A stretch of 22,487 bases of DNA, taken from the NCBI RefSeq assembly GCF_046614695.1, contig NZ_JBKKHQ010000003.1, positions 1 through 22,487 of the forward strand. Reading direction: 5' to 3'. How positions within the stretch are numbered: the stretch's first letter is position 1; each line of letters starts with the position of its first letter. This document shows positions 14,220 through 21,147 of this stretch, piece by piece. Origin of the DNA: Pokkaliibacter sp046614695 (GTDB lineage: Bacteria; Pseudomonadota; Gammaproteobacteria; Pseudomonadales; Balneatricaceae). The translations under genes and the position numbers were made by a program. The notes under the pieces were generated by a model, which saw nothing but the letters and a program-made list of their open reading frames with translations, was not told the DNA's origin and did no database searches.

Positions 14220-15008
14220 ATGATGAAATATCGCCTGTCCCGGCAATTGTTACTCTGGAGCGCTTTACTGACAGCGCCCGGCATCGCCTCTGCACAATTA
14301 ATGGAGCTACTACCTGACCGCCCGATTCTTCAGGACGTGATGAACCGTGATGTCCATGTGGTTGTCCGACTGGTACAACCCTCAGATCAGGGCTCGCTGC
14401 TACCTCTTTCAACACCTGAAGAAGTGGGCGTGGATGTTAACTCACGCCGCAGCATTCTCACTTCCTCTATTAAAGCGGATAGCGACGCTGATACCACAAG
14501 CTACTCACTGGACTATCGCGTCAACGGCCCCGGCGACCATATTTTTTATGCGATTTCAAAACCCCGCTGGGAGCAGGAAGCGCAACGCATGGTCACGGAA
14601 TATGCCAAAGTCGTGGTTGATGCTTACGGCATGGGTGATGGCTGGGATACCTTGCTGGGCTTCCCTATTGAAATCCAGCCACTCAGTCGCCCCTATGCGC
14701 TCTGGGTCGGCAACGTCTTCGAAGGCATTGTGCTACGACAGGGTGAGCCCGTGCCTTACGCTGAGTTAAAAGTGGTTTATCACAACACTGGCAATGTTGT
14801 GATGCCAGCCGACAGCTATTTTGAACAGATCATCCGTGCCGATAGCACGGGCACCTTTACCTATGGCATTCCTCTGGCAGGCTGGTGGGGGTTCTCAACG
14901 ACGACCCTGGCAGAGCAGCCAATGAAAAACCCCGAAGGTGACCGCGTGAATCATGAAGAGACAGCAACGATGTGGATTCACGCGCTGGATATGAGCAAGG
15001 CACACTAG
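14220..15008 (+). CDS. NikK-like periplasmic protein (DUF4198 family)
   Basis: The 262-residue protein begins with a clear signal peptide (MMKYRLSRQLLLWSALL, cleavage likely after ASA at 25). The mature part follows the DUF4198/NikK pattern: VNGPGDHIFYAISKPRWE (101-118), AKVVVDAYGMGDGWDTLLGF (129-148), IQPLSRPYALWVGNVFEG (152-169), GEPVPYAELKVVYHN (175-189) and FTYGIPLAGWWGF (213-225). NikK and NikL are exported accessory proteins of ECF-type nickel/cobalt transporters (NikKLMQO). Here the N-terminal segment reads VQPSDQGSLLPLSTP (52-66), whereas relatives often have a His/Met-containing motif there. The frame stays open to a GTG at 14091, but the signal peptide sets the start at 14220 or 14223; no ribosome site is obvious. 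A NikL-like gene follows after 10 bases. No transporter core is nearby. Confidence 0.75.
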   Translation: MMKYRLSRQLLLWSALLTAPGIASAQLMELLPDRPILQDVMNRDVHVVVRLVQPSDQGSLLPLSTPEEVGVDVNSRRSILTSSIKADSDADTTSYSLDYRVNGPGDHIFYAISKPRWEQEAQRMVTEYAKVVVDAYGMGDGWDTLLGFPIEIQPLSRPYALWVGNVFEGIVLRQGEPVPYAELKVVYHNTGNVVMPADSYFEQIIRADSTGTFTYGIPLAGWWGFSTTTLAEQPMKNPEGDRVNHEETATMWIHALDMSKAH

Positions 15009-15018
15009 AGGAACTCCC

Positions 15019-15546
15019 ATGCGCTTTCACCTGATGATGATGTTACTGGCGCTGGGTCTGATAAGCCCGGCGGCTCACGCCCATAAGCTCAAGCTATTCA
15101 TTACCCTTGATGGCGACCGGCTGTCAGGACAGACCTACTATGTCGATGGTGGCCCAGCTCCTGCAACCAGCGTCAAACTGTTGAACAAGGATGGCCAAAC
15201 GATTACTCAGATTTTGTCTGATGCCGACGGCTATTTCCGTTTGCCTCTGCCAGGTCGTGGAGAGGTGATGGTAGAAGCCGATGCAGGCCCGGGCCACGTT
15301 GATCACGTACATCTCGAACACTCTCCGGTGACGACAGAAAATACTGCTGAGAACACCAGCGCTCCCGAGGCTGAGCATCTGAGCCTGGGCGTTATCCAGC
15401 ACCAGCTGGATGGTATCCAGGAACAATTGCGTCAGCATGACCAGCGTACGCGGCTGTTTGATATCTTTGGCGCCTTTGGCTATATCCTTTTTATGGTTGC
15501 CGTCGTCATTCTGTGGCGCCTCCAGCAGCAACGCAGGCAGCGCTAA
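15019..15546 (+). CDS. NikL-like periplasmic protein with C-terminal membrane anchor
   Basis: The 175-residue protein has a signal peptide (MRFHLMMMLLALGLISPAAH, cleavage likely after AHA at 21, leaving His22 at the mature N-terminus). A small beta-sandwich domain follows (HKLKLFITLDGDRLSGQTYY, PATSVKLLNKDGQ, TQILSDADGYFRLPLPGRGE, VMVEADAGPGHVDHVHLEH). Histidines 93, 96, 98 and 101 form a possible metal-binding cluster. After a Thr/Glu/Ala-rich linker come a short coiled region (VIQHQLDGIQEQLRQHDQ) and a transmembrane helix (about 150-167) with an Arg-rich cytoplasmic end. This matches NikL-type partners of ECF nickel/cobalt transporters. AGAGGA precedes the ATG, 10 bases after the NikK-like gene, so the two are one operon closed by a strong terminator. 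Substrate metal cannot be told from sequence. Confidence 0.7.
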   Translation: MRFHLMMMLLALGLISPAAHAHKLKLFITLDGDRLSGQTYYVDGGPAPATSVKLLNKDGQTITQILSDADGYFRLPLPGRGEVMVEADAGPGHVDHVHLEHSPVTTENTAENTSAPEAEHLSLGVIQHQLDGIQEQLRQHDQRTRLFDIFGAFGYILFMVAVVILWRLQQQRRQR

Positions 15547-15564
15547 CTCAGTGCTGAACAAATA

Positions 15565-15590
15565 AAAAAGCTCCCTTCCGGGAGCTTTTT
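15565..15590. terminator. Bidirectional intrinsic terminator
   Basis: AAAAAGCTCCC and GGGAGCTTTTT form an 11-bp stem around TTCC, with a T run on both strands. It serves the NikK/NikL-like operon (plus) and msrB (minus), whose ends converge here. Confidence 0.93.
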
Positions 15591-15610
15591 ACTTAGTCAG
15601 ACCCAACAAC

Positions 15611-16012
15611 TCAGTCCGACGGCACAAACTTCAGCGCTGTGGAATTGATGCAGTAACGAAGACCCGTAGGTGGTGGGCCGTCCTCGAAAACGTGTCCCAA
15701 ATGAGCCTGACAATCGTTACATTTCACTTCCGTACGCACCATACCATGGCTCAGGTCTGACTCTTGCTCGATGGCATCATCTTTAGCCACATCATAAAAG
15801 CTGGGCCAGCCAGAGCCTGAGTCATACTTATGATCAGAGGAAAATAAGGGAGAATCACAGCAGATGCAGTGATACCAGCCAATGCCCTTGTGATGATAGT
15901 ACTTGCCGGTAAACGGTGGCTCAGTGCCACACTGCCGACAAACGGCATATTGCTCCGGGGTCAGGGTGTCTGCCCATTCCTGTTCGCTTCGCTGTTTTTT
16001 TTCTGTTGTCAT
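15611..16012 (-). CDS. msrB: Peptide methionine (R)-S-oxide reductase MsrB
   Basis: MsrB reduces the R form of methionine sulfoxide in proteins, repairing oxidative damage with thioredoxin as reductant. The 133-residue protein has the catalytic Cys121 in LRYCINSTAL, two structural zinc pairs (Cys49/Cys52 in HCICC and Cys98/Cys101 in CNDC), and the family strings YDSGSGWPSF, GMVRTEVKC and AHLGHVFEDGPPPTGLRYC. An additional Cys25/Cys28 pair near the N-terminus could include the resolving cysteine. It lacks a signal peptide, so it is cytoplasmic. The ATG at 16012 has AGAGA upstream. It is divergent from alaA across a 224-bp region that contains an inverted repeat. Confidence 0.97.
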   Translation of the reverse strand: MTTEKKQRSEQEWADTLTPEQYAVCRQCGTEPPFTGKYYHHKGIGWYHCICCDSPLFSSDHKYDSGSGWPSFYDVAKDDAIEQESDLSHGMVRTEVKCNDCQAHLGHVFEDGPPPTGLRYCINSTALKFVPSD

Positions 16013-16100
16013 CGTTCTCTCTACCTACGTGGCCGGGCACCTCATAACTCATTCCCGATGTCATAAGGGCAGAGCTTGAAACCCCATTGGGCCTGCGTAT

Positions 16101-16132
16101 GATGTGCAGACATACGAAAAGACATGCACATC
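16101..16132. repeat. Inverted repeat in the msrB-alaA divergent region, candidate operator
   Basis: GATGTGCA (16101-16108) and TGCACATC (16125-16132) are perfect 8-bp inverted copies separated by 16 bases, placing half-site centres 24 bases apart. The site is about 90 bases from msrB and 105 from alaA. It may bind a regulator or form a hairpin; no T run follows it. Confidence 0.45.
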
Positions 16133-16236
16133 CCCCTGCATGCCGATTACTTACTACCAATTGTGGGCTCTACTGCTAAATAGGGTTCACCCGCATATCT
16201 GTCAAGTCACCGCCCTGTGCCGGAGCAAGTTGCATC

Positions 16237-17454
16237 ATGTCTGCCATTCGCAAGTCCCAGAAGCTTTTAAACGTCTGTTATGACATTCGCGGCCCTGTGA
16301 TGCAGGAAGCCAAGCGAATGGAAGACGAAGGGCAGCGTATCATTAAATTAAACATCGGCAACCCTGCTCCCTTTGGCTTCGACGCGCCTCAGGAAATCAT
16401 TTCTGACGTCATCCGCAACCTGCCAGAAGCACAGGGATACTGTGACTCCAAAGGGCTGTTTTCTGCCCGCAAAGCGGTGATGCACAGCGCCCAGGTGCGC
16501 AATATCGCTAACGTCACCATTGAAGATATCTACCTTGGTAATGGTGTTAGTGAGCTGATCGTCATGGCCATGCAGGCGTTGCTGGATAATGGCGATGAGG
16601 TTCTGGTACCCGCTCCCGATTATCCACTCTGGACCGCGGCGGTTAACCTCTCCGGCGGGAAAGCCATTCATTATCGCTGCGACGAGTCCCAAGGCTGGGA
16701 GCCGGACCTTGAGGACATGGAAAGAAAAATCACCCCGAAAACCCGCGGCATTGTTGTTATCAACCCCAACAACCCAACGGGCGCCCTCTACAGCCAATCG
16801 GTGCTTGAAGGCATCACTGAGCTTGCGCGCAAACATGGACTGCTTTTGTTTGCTGATGAAATCTATGATCGCATCCTGTTTGATGATGAAGTCCATGTTC
16901 CACTGGCTTCCTTGTCTGAAGATGTGCTCTGCCTGACCTTCAATGGCTTGTCAAAAACATATCGTGCAGCAGGTTTTCGTTCTGGCTGGATGATTCTCAG
17001 CGGGCCAAAGCATCTTGCCAAAGACTATATTGAAGGGCTGGATATGCTGGCCTCAATGCGCTTGTGCGCCAATGTCCCGGCGCAGCATGCAATTCAGACG
17101 GCACTGGGTGGCTATCAGAGTATTAATGACCTGCTCGTACCTGGCGGACGCCTTTATGAACAGCGCGACACGGCTTGCCGCCTGCTCAATGAGATTCCGG
17201 GCATTACCTGCGTCAAGCCTAAAGGCGCCCTCTATCTTTTCCCTCGTCTTGACCCGGAGATGTATCCAATTCACAACGATGAAAAGTTTGCCCTCGACCT
17301 ACTTCGACAGGAGAAGGTGCTGATCGTTCAGGGCACGGGCTTTAACATGAGTGACACCCAGCATTTCCGTATCGTATTCCTGCCTCATCAACATCTCCTG
17401 GAAGATGCGATCGGTCGCATTGGGCGATTCCTTTCACGCTATAACGCCAGCTAG
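16237..17454 (+). CDS. alaA: Glutamate-pyruvate (alanine) aminotransferase AlaA
   Basis: AlaA makes alanine from pyruvate and glutamate with pyridoxal phosphate. The 405 residues equal the E. coli AlaA (YfbQ) length. It is a fold-type I class I aminotransferase: KLNIGNPAPFGFDAP near the start, VINPNNPTGALYS (Asn179) for the cofactor ring, DEIYDRI (Asp207, Tyr210), and the Schiff-base Lys240 in NGLSKTYRAAGFRSGW, the same number as in E. coli. The substrate-carboxylate arginine is in HFRIVFLP near the C-terminus. GGAG lies about 12 bases before the ATG. It is transcribed alone, divergent from msrB, and ends at a hairpin shared with the methyltransferase-like gene. All key residues are intact. 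Confidence 0.95.
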   Translation: MSAIRKSQKLLNVCYDIRGPVMQEAKRMEDEGQRIIKLNIGNPAPFGFDAPQEIISDVIRNLPEAQGYCDSKGLFSARKAVMHSAQVRNIANVTIEDIYLGNGVSELIVMAMQALLDNGDEVLVPAPDYPLWTAAVNLSGGKAIHYRCDESQGWEPDLEDMERKITPKTRGIVVINPNNPTGALYSQSVLEGITELARKHGLLLFADEIYDRILFDDEVHVPLASLSEDVLCLTFNGLSKTYRAAGFRSGWMILSGPKHLAKDYIEGLDMLASMRLCANVPAQHAIQTALGGYQSINDLLVPGGRLYEQRDTACRLLNEIPGITCVKPKGALYLFPRLDPEMYPIHNDEKFALDLLRQEKVLIVQGTGFNMSDTQHFRIVFLPHQHLLEDAIGRIGRFLSRYNAS

Positions 17455-17469
17455 TCTTTACATAGAGAA

Positions 17470-17493
17470 CCTGAGCGCAAGCCTGCGCTCAGG
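17470..17493. terminator. Convergent hairpin after alaA, containing the stop codon of the opposite gene
   Basis: CCTGAGCGCA and TGCGCTCAGG form a perfect 10-bp stem with an AGCC loop. It follows the alaA stop by 15 bases. On the minus strand the stem holds the TGA (17491-17489) of the methyltransferase-like gene and is followed by TTCTCTATG, a weak T-rich stretch. It is probably a shared terminator or mRNA-end structure. Confidence 0.6.
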
Positions 17494-18349
17494 GATCATA
17501 TTGGAGGGTGACCGCAAAATCCCCCTGCTGCTGGGAGTGATCCAGATACACAAAATCAGGACCTTCGCGCTTAAGCAGACGCTTGAGATTTGGCAAAGGC
17601 AGACTTTCATCCGCACCCCATAGCGCCAAAATTCCGCCGGGAACCAGCACGGGCTCCAGTCGTCGTAAGGCAAGACTGGCCTGCCTCTGTACATCCCCCT
17701 GCCCTTCATAACAGCGGACAATCGCGCCCTCCACATCAATATCTTTAGGAATACGACTCCAACACTGTGCCATCGGCTGCTCAATACACAGCATGCGCTC
17801 CTGCCCATGCCGAAGATGCTTATGCACCCGCTTGAGATGATTCAGGACCCAACGCTCAGCGCTGACATTAATGACCTGAGCAGCCCCTGCCGCAAGCGCC
17901 GCCGTAGAAACAAGGCTGTCCTTAGGCTCCAGATTCAACCAATGCAATCCCGGAAAATGGGACATAAGCGCACTGATCAACAGAGAGTCATCCGCCTGCC
18001 ATCCATCAGCCTGATTCTCATCACTCCAGCTCAGATAGCGTGCACCCGCCCAGCCCTGAGTTGTCCCGTGGCAACACCATACGGCGGGCGCGCTCCCCCA
18101 CTGCCTGACGGTGACGCCATCCACTACCAGAGACATAGCAACAGCTGAATTGCCCGCCACTTCTGACCAGACGCACTCAAACTCAGCCTCCCCCAATGAA
18201 GGCATAGACATAGAATCCAAATAGACCTCAAGCACCGGGGGTAACCAGTTAAGGCATACAGCGTCATCGAATAAAGTGACGAAGTTCGCCTCATCTTTCT
18301 CCAAGGAGGAAATCACTGTTAAAAGCGCTTCTAACTCTACAGAACTCAA
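17489..18349 (-). CDS. Degenerate class I methyltransferase-like protein
   Basis: The 286-residue protein has no signal peptide or membrane segment. Residues about 133-170 (LHWLNLEPKDSLVSTAALAA, then GAAQVINVSAERWVLNHLKR) resemble the first half of a Rossmann-type S-adenosylmethionine-binding domain as in RlmI-like rRNA methyltransferases, and ALRRLEPVLVPGGILALWGA resembles a later strand and loop. The glycine-rich cofactor loop is replaced by LEPKDS, and the usual NPP/DPP-type catalytic motif is absent (LCIEQPMAQ stands near that place). The N-terminal 100 residues look acidic and unlike any family I know. The start is a TTG at 18349 with AGAGG upstream; the next ATG is 45 codons on. It may be a non-catalytic relative. 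The coding call is good; the fold call is tentative. Confidence 0.5.
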   Translation of the reverse strand: MSSVELEALLTVISSLEKDEANFVTLFDDAVCLNWLPPVLEVYLDSMSMPSLGEAEFECVWSEVAGNSAVAMSLVVDGVTVRQWGSAPAVWCCHGTTQGWAGARYLSWSDENQADGWQADDSLLISALMSHFPGLHWLNLEPKDSLVSTAALAAGAAQVINVSAERWVLNHLKRVHKHLRHGQERMLCIEQPMAQCWSRIPKDIDVEGAIVRCYEGQGDVQRQASLALRRLEPVLVPGGILALWGADESLPLPNLKRLLKREGPDFVYLDHSQQQGDFAVTLQYDP

Positions 18350-18545
18350 TACTTCAGCCTCTGATCAGGTTAAAGATAACCGTTGCTGCCTTTTCGGCAG
18401 GTAAAAAACAAAGTTTTCATCATGTATTTCAAGCTGGCAAGTCAAAAATCTCAAAATGGCTAATGCTTTCCAGCCACCACTGCAAGCGCTTTTGACACCG
18501 CCACAGTGCGCGTAACACTTTGAAAATAACGACAACTATTAATTT

Positions 18546-18573
18546 CTTGAATACCAACCCGCCCTCTCTATCT
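18546..18573 (+). promoter_or_regulatory. Sigma32 (heat-shock) promoter of htpX
   Basis: CTTGAA (18546-18551), a 14-base spacer and CTCTATCT (18566-18573) match the RpoH consensus CTTGAA-N13/14-CCCCATNT, fully at -35 and with only two differences at -10. The transcript would begin near 18580, about 30 bases before the htpX ATG. HtpX is a known heat-shock gene, which supports the call. Confidence 0.75.
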
Positions 18574-18609
18574 TAGAGACATCTGTAAAGATGGAGGTAA
18601 ATCGGAATT

Positions 18610-19500
18610 ATGCGAATCCTGCTTTTCTTGGCGACCAACGTGGCAGTTATGGTCGTAGCGGGTATCGTAATGAGCTTACTGGGTGTGGGATCAATTCTGA
18701 AGACAAATGGGGTGGATCTTGATCTTCAGAACCTATTGATCATCTGTGCAGTCTTTGGCTTCACAGGCTCCATCATCTCGTTGCTCATGTCGAAAACCAT
18801 GGCAAAGTTTTCTACTGGCACAAAAATTATCGACTCTCCAAGAACCGCTCATGAAAAGTGGTTACTGGATACAGTCGCAGAGCTGTCCCACGAAGCAGGC
18901 ATAAAGATGCCCGAAGTGGGTATCTTTCCTGCCCAAGAGGCGAACGCCTTTGCGACAGGCTGGAATAAAAATGATGCTCTGGTTGCTGTCAGTGAAGGTC
19001 TGCTAAGTCGCTTTCGCTCTGAAGAAGTGCGCGCCGTACTGGGACATGAAATAGGTCACGTCGCTAATGGTGATATGGTGACTCTGACCCTGATTCAGGG
19101 CGTCGTGAATACTTTCGTTATGTTCTTCGCTCGGATTATCGGTCATACCGTTGACCGTGCAATGAACAGCAATAATGAAAATAGCTCGGGTTACGGCATA
19201 GCCTATTTCGTTGTCACCATGATTATGGAAATAGTCTTTGGCATTTTGGCATCCATCATTGTTGCCTGGTTCTCACGGAAGCGTGAATTCAGAGCCGACG
19301 AAGCAGGAGCAAGACTTGCCAATAAAGATGCCATGATCAGTGCACTTCAGCGTTTGAAGCAGGAACAAGAGTTTCCTTCCCAGATGCCTGATCAGCTAAC
19401 TGCGTTCGGGATCAGAAGCGGCAGCAAGTTGGGCCTGATGGCACTTCTTGCAAGTCATCCTCCGCTGGAAGAACGTATTCGCGCTCTAAGAGAGCATTAA
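18610..19500 (+). CDS. htpX: Membrane zinc metalloprotease HtpX
   Basis: HtpX is an inner-membrane M48 metalloprotease that degrades misfolded membrane proteins, working alongside FtsH. The 296-residue protein has two N-terminal membrane helices (about 3-22 and 41-60), the zinc motif HEIGH at 146-150 inside VLGHEIGHVANGD, two further hydrophobic segments (about 157-177 and 195-220) and the third zinc ligand Glu226 in RKREFRADEAGA. The C-terminal ASHPPLEERIRALR is typical. A GGAGG ribosome site lies about 12 bases before the ATG. A sigma32-type promoter stands upstream and a strong terminator directly follows the stop, so it is a single-gene heat-shock unit. No key residue is missing. Confidence 0.97.
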   Translation: MRILLFLATNVAVMVVAGIVMSLLGVGSILKTNGVDLDLQNLLIICAVFGFTGSIISLLMSKTMAKFSTGTKIIDSPRTAHEKWLLDTVAELSHEAGIKMPEVGIFPAQEANAFATGWNKNDALVAVSEGLLSRFRSEEVRAVLGHEIGHVANGDMVTLTLIQGVVNTFVMFFARIIGHTVDRAMNSNNENSSGYGIAYFVVTMIMEIVFGILASIIVAWFSRKREFRADEAGARLANKDAMISALQRLKQEQEFPSQMPDQLTAFGIRSGSKLGLMALLASHPPLEERIRALREH

Positions 19501-19526
19501 AAAAGGGAGCAGCAAGCTCCCTTTTT
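19500..19526. terminator. Bidirectional intrinsic terminator after htpX
   Basis: AAAAAGGGAGC and GCTCCCTTTTT form an 11-bp stem around AGCAA, starting within the htpX stop codon. A and T runs flank it on both strands, so it can also end the WGR-like gene coming from the other side. Confidence 0.93.
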
Positions 19527-19565
19527 ATCATCCTGACTTTTAAAGAGTCAGCACTACAAGCTACA

Positions 19566-19898
19566 TCACCAGCCAAAGCTCAGTTGCTCAGCCTCAATAA
19601 CCTCAACCAGCTTGGGAAGCAGGAACTGATCAGTACCCTCAGTCTCCTCAAGCAAGGGCAGCTCGATCTGCCACTCATCGCTTGACAGACGCCGATAGCC
19701 CTTAGCCTTATATTCATCACAGTTCTGCTGCAACAAATGCCAGGCGGCATCAAAGTCCATCACGCGCGAACGACACTGAATGTTTTGCAATGATCCACGA
19801 CTACAATAAGCTAGACGCCAAAAGCTCCAGTCACCTAGCAGATCCTGATGCAACAACAGACATATCGTCTCTGAGCTGGAAGACCACTTAAAACGCAA
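19566..19898 (-). CDS. Small WGR-like domain protein
   Basis: From a TTG at 19898 this gives a 110-residue protein. Residues 1-70 follow the WGR-domain layout: a first strand pair (RFKWSSSSETICLLLHQDLL), the LxQDLxGxW motif (LHQDLLGDWSFWRL), then RGSLQNIQC and a helix (MDFDAAWHLLQQNCDEYKAK) ending in KGY. The Trp-Gly-Arg signature itself is replaced by LAYCSRG. WGR domains bind nucleic acid in PARPs and also occur in bacterial proteins. A Glu/Leu-rich tail of 40 residues follows. The frame stays open upstream as far as 20201, inside pdxB, but AAGGA 9 bases before the TTG and the domain boundary favour this start. An ATG at 20003 would overlap pdxB by 29 bases. It is divergent from pdxB. The family call is moderate. 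Confidence 0.55.
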   Translation of the reverse strand: MRFKWSSSSETICLLLHQDLLGDWSFWRLAYCSRGSLQNIQCRSRVMDFDAAWHLLQQNCDEYKAKGYRRLSSDEWQIELPLLEETEGTDQFLLPKLVEVIEAEQLSFGW

Positions 19899-19974
19899 GC
19901 CGTCAGTCCTTACAATAAGTTTTTTGAAGGGCGCAGATTGAGCCCCAACCCTCTGAGAAAGTAAAGAGAACTTT

Positions 19975-21147
19975 ATGAGCGCAACGCCCAGACCTCTTCG
20001 CATCGTTGCTGATGAAAACATGCCTGGCCTGCAAGCCCTTTTCTCAGGCCTGGGTGAAGTTACAGCCCTGCCCGGTCGCGACCTGGACCCTGAGATTGTC
20101 AAAGATGCGGACGTGTTACTGGTCAGATCAGTCACCAAGGTTAATGAAGCATTACTAGCAGATTCCAAAGTTCGCTTTGTCGGCAGTGCAACTATCGGCA
20201 TGGATCACCTGGACAGACCATGGCTGGATAGCAGAAATATATTCCATACCAATGCGCCAGGCTGCAATGCTGAGTCTGTTGCAGACTATGTAATTGGCGT
20301 GCTCGCTCATCTTTTTCTGGTCGATGGCTATGATGGCTTTCACGATAAGCGCTTTGCGGTAATTGGCGCAGGCAATGTAGGCAGCCGTGTTGTAAAACGC
20401 TTGCGCGGCATGGGCCTCAATGTAGTGGTCAATGATCCGCCACTCGAGAAAAGTGGCACTCAACCCGAAGAAAGCTTTGTCTGTCTGGAAGACGCTCTCA
20501 AAGCCGATATCATCTGTATGCACACACCATTGGTCCGCGGAGGAGATCATCCAACAAAACACCTGATTGGCAAGGATGAGCTCAGCAAGATTCGACCAGG
20601 ATCACTGTTGATTAACGCCGGCCGCGGCGATGTGATTGATAACAGCGCCCTACTTGCCCGTCTTGAGCAGCAACATGACTTCACTGTCGCGCTTGATGTC
20701 TGGGAAGGGGAGCCGGATGTACTTCGTGCGTTGATTCCTTTTACTCGGCTTAGCACTCCGCATATTGCCGGATACAGCCTCGATGGAAGGATGCGTGGCA
20801 GCTGGATGATTTATCAGTCTTTATGCCACTTTCTTGGCATGACGCCAGACATTGAACTGGAATCACTCCTGCCTTCGCCCTTTATCAGTGAAGCGAGGGT
20901 TCAGGGAGATACCAGCTTTGCAGACTGTCTGCGGCTGGTACCACTGACAGTGGATGTTCATCGTGAAAGTGAACGTTTTCGCCAGCATTATGCTGACAGC
21001 AATGAGCATCCCGGGCTTTTTGATCGCCTACGCAAGTCATACCCTCTGGCCCGCGAAATGAGCACGCTCAAAATCGCACTGGACAACGCCACCTCAGCTA
21101 CGCAACATACCCTTTCAGCCCTCGGCTTCAGCCTTAAGGACGTATGA
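19975..21147 (+). CDS. pdxB: Erythronate-4-phosphate dehydrogenase PdxB
   Basis: PdxB oxidises 4-phosphoerythronate, the second step of DXP-dependent pyridoxal phosphate synthesis, with tightly bound NAD. The 390-residue protein has RIVADENMPG at the start, the nucleotide loop GAGNVG (131-136), and the catalytic trio Arg217 (NAGRGD), Glu246 (EGEP) and His263 (TPHIAGYS). These equal E. coli 208, 237 and 254 with a constant offset of 9, from a slightly longer N-terminus. The dimerisation domain typical of PdxB fills the C-terminus. AAAGAGAA precedes the ATG. Its TGA is followed at once by the ATG of the PilZ gene, so the two are cotranscribed. AlaA, encoded upstream, is a pyridoxal-phosphate enzyme, though the link is not operonic. 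Confidence 0.96.
   Translation: MSATPRPLRIVADENMPGLQALFSGLGEVTALPGRDLDPEIVKDADVLLVRSVTKVNEALLADSKVRFVGSATIGMDHLDRPWLDSRNIFHTNAPGCNAESVADYVIGVLAHLFLVDGYDGFHDKRFAVIGAGNVGSRVVKRLRGMGLNVVVNDPPLEKSGTQPEESFVCLEDALKADIICMHTPLVRGGDHPTKHLIGKDELSKIRPGSLLINAGRGDVIDNSALLARLEQQHDFTVALDVWEGEPDVLRALIPFTRLSTPHIAGYSLDGRMRGSWMIYQSLCHFLGMTPDIELESLLPSPFISEARVQGDTSFADCLRLVPLTVDVHRESERFRQHYADSNEHPGLFDRLRKSYPLAREMSTLKIALDNATSATQHTLSALGFSLKDV

Noticed and set aside
18368..18381. Small palindrome GGTTA-AAGA-TAACC upstream of the methyltransferase-like gene
   Set aside because: Five pairs with a four-base loop are too common by chance and no promoter is placed around it convincingly.
19899..20201. Long upstream extension of the WGR-like protein
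   Set aside because: It lies mostly antisense to the start of pdxB, and the sequence is low-complexity Ser/Thr/Arg typical of shadow translation.
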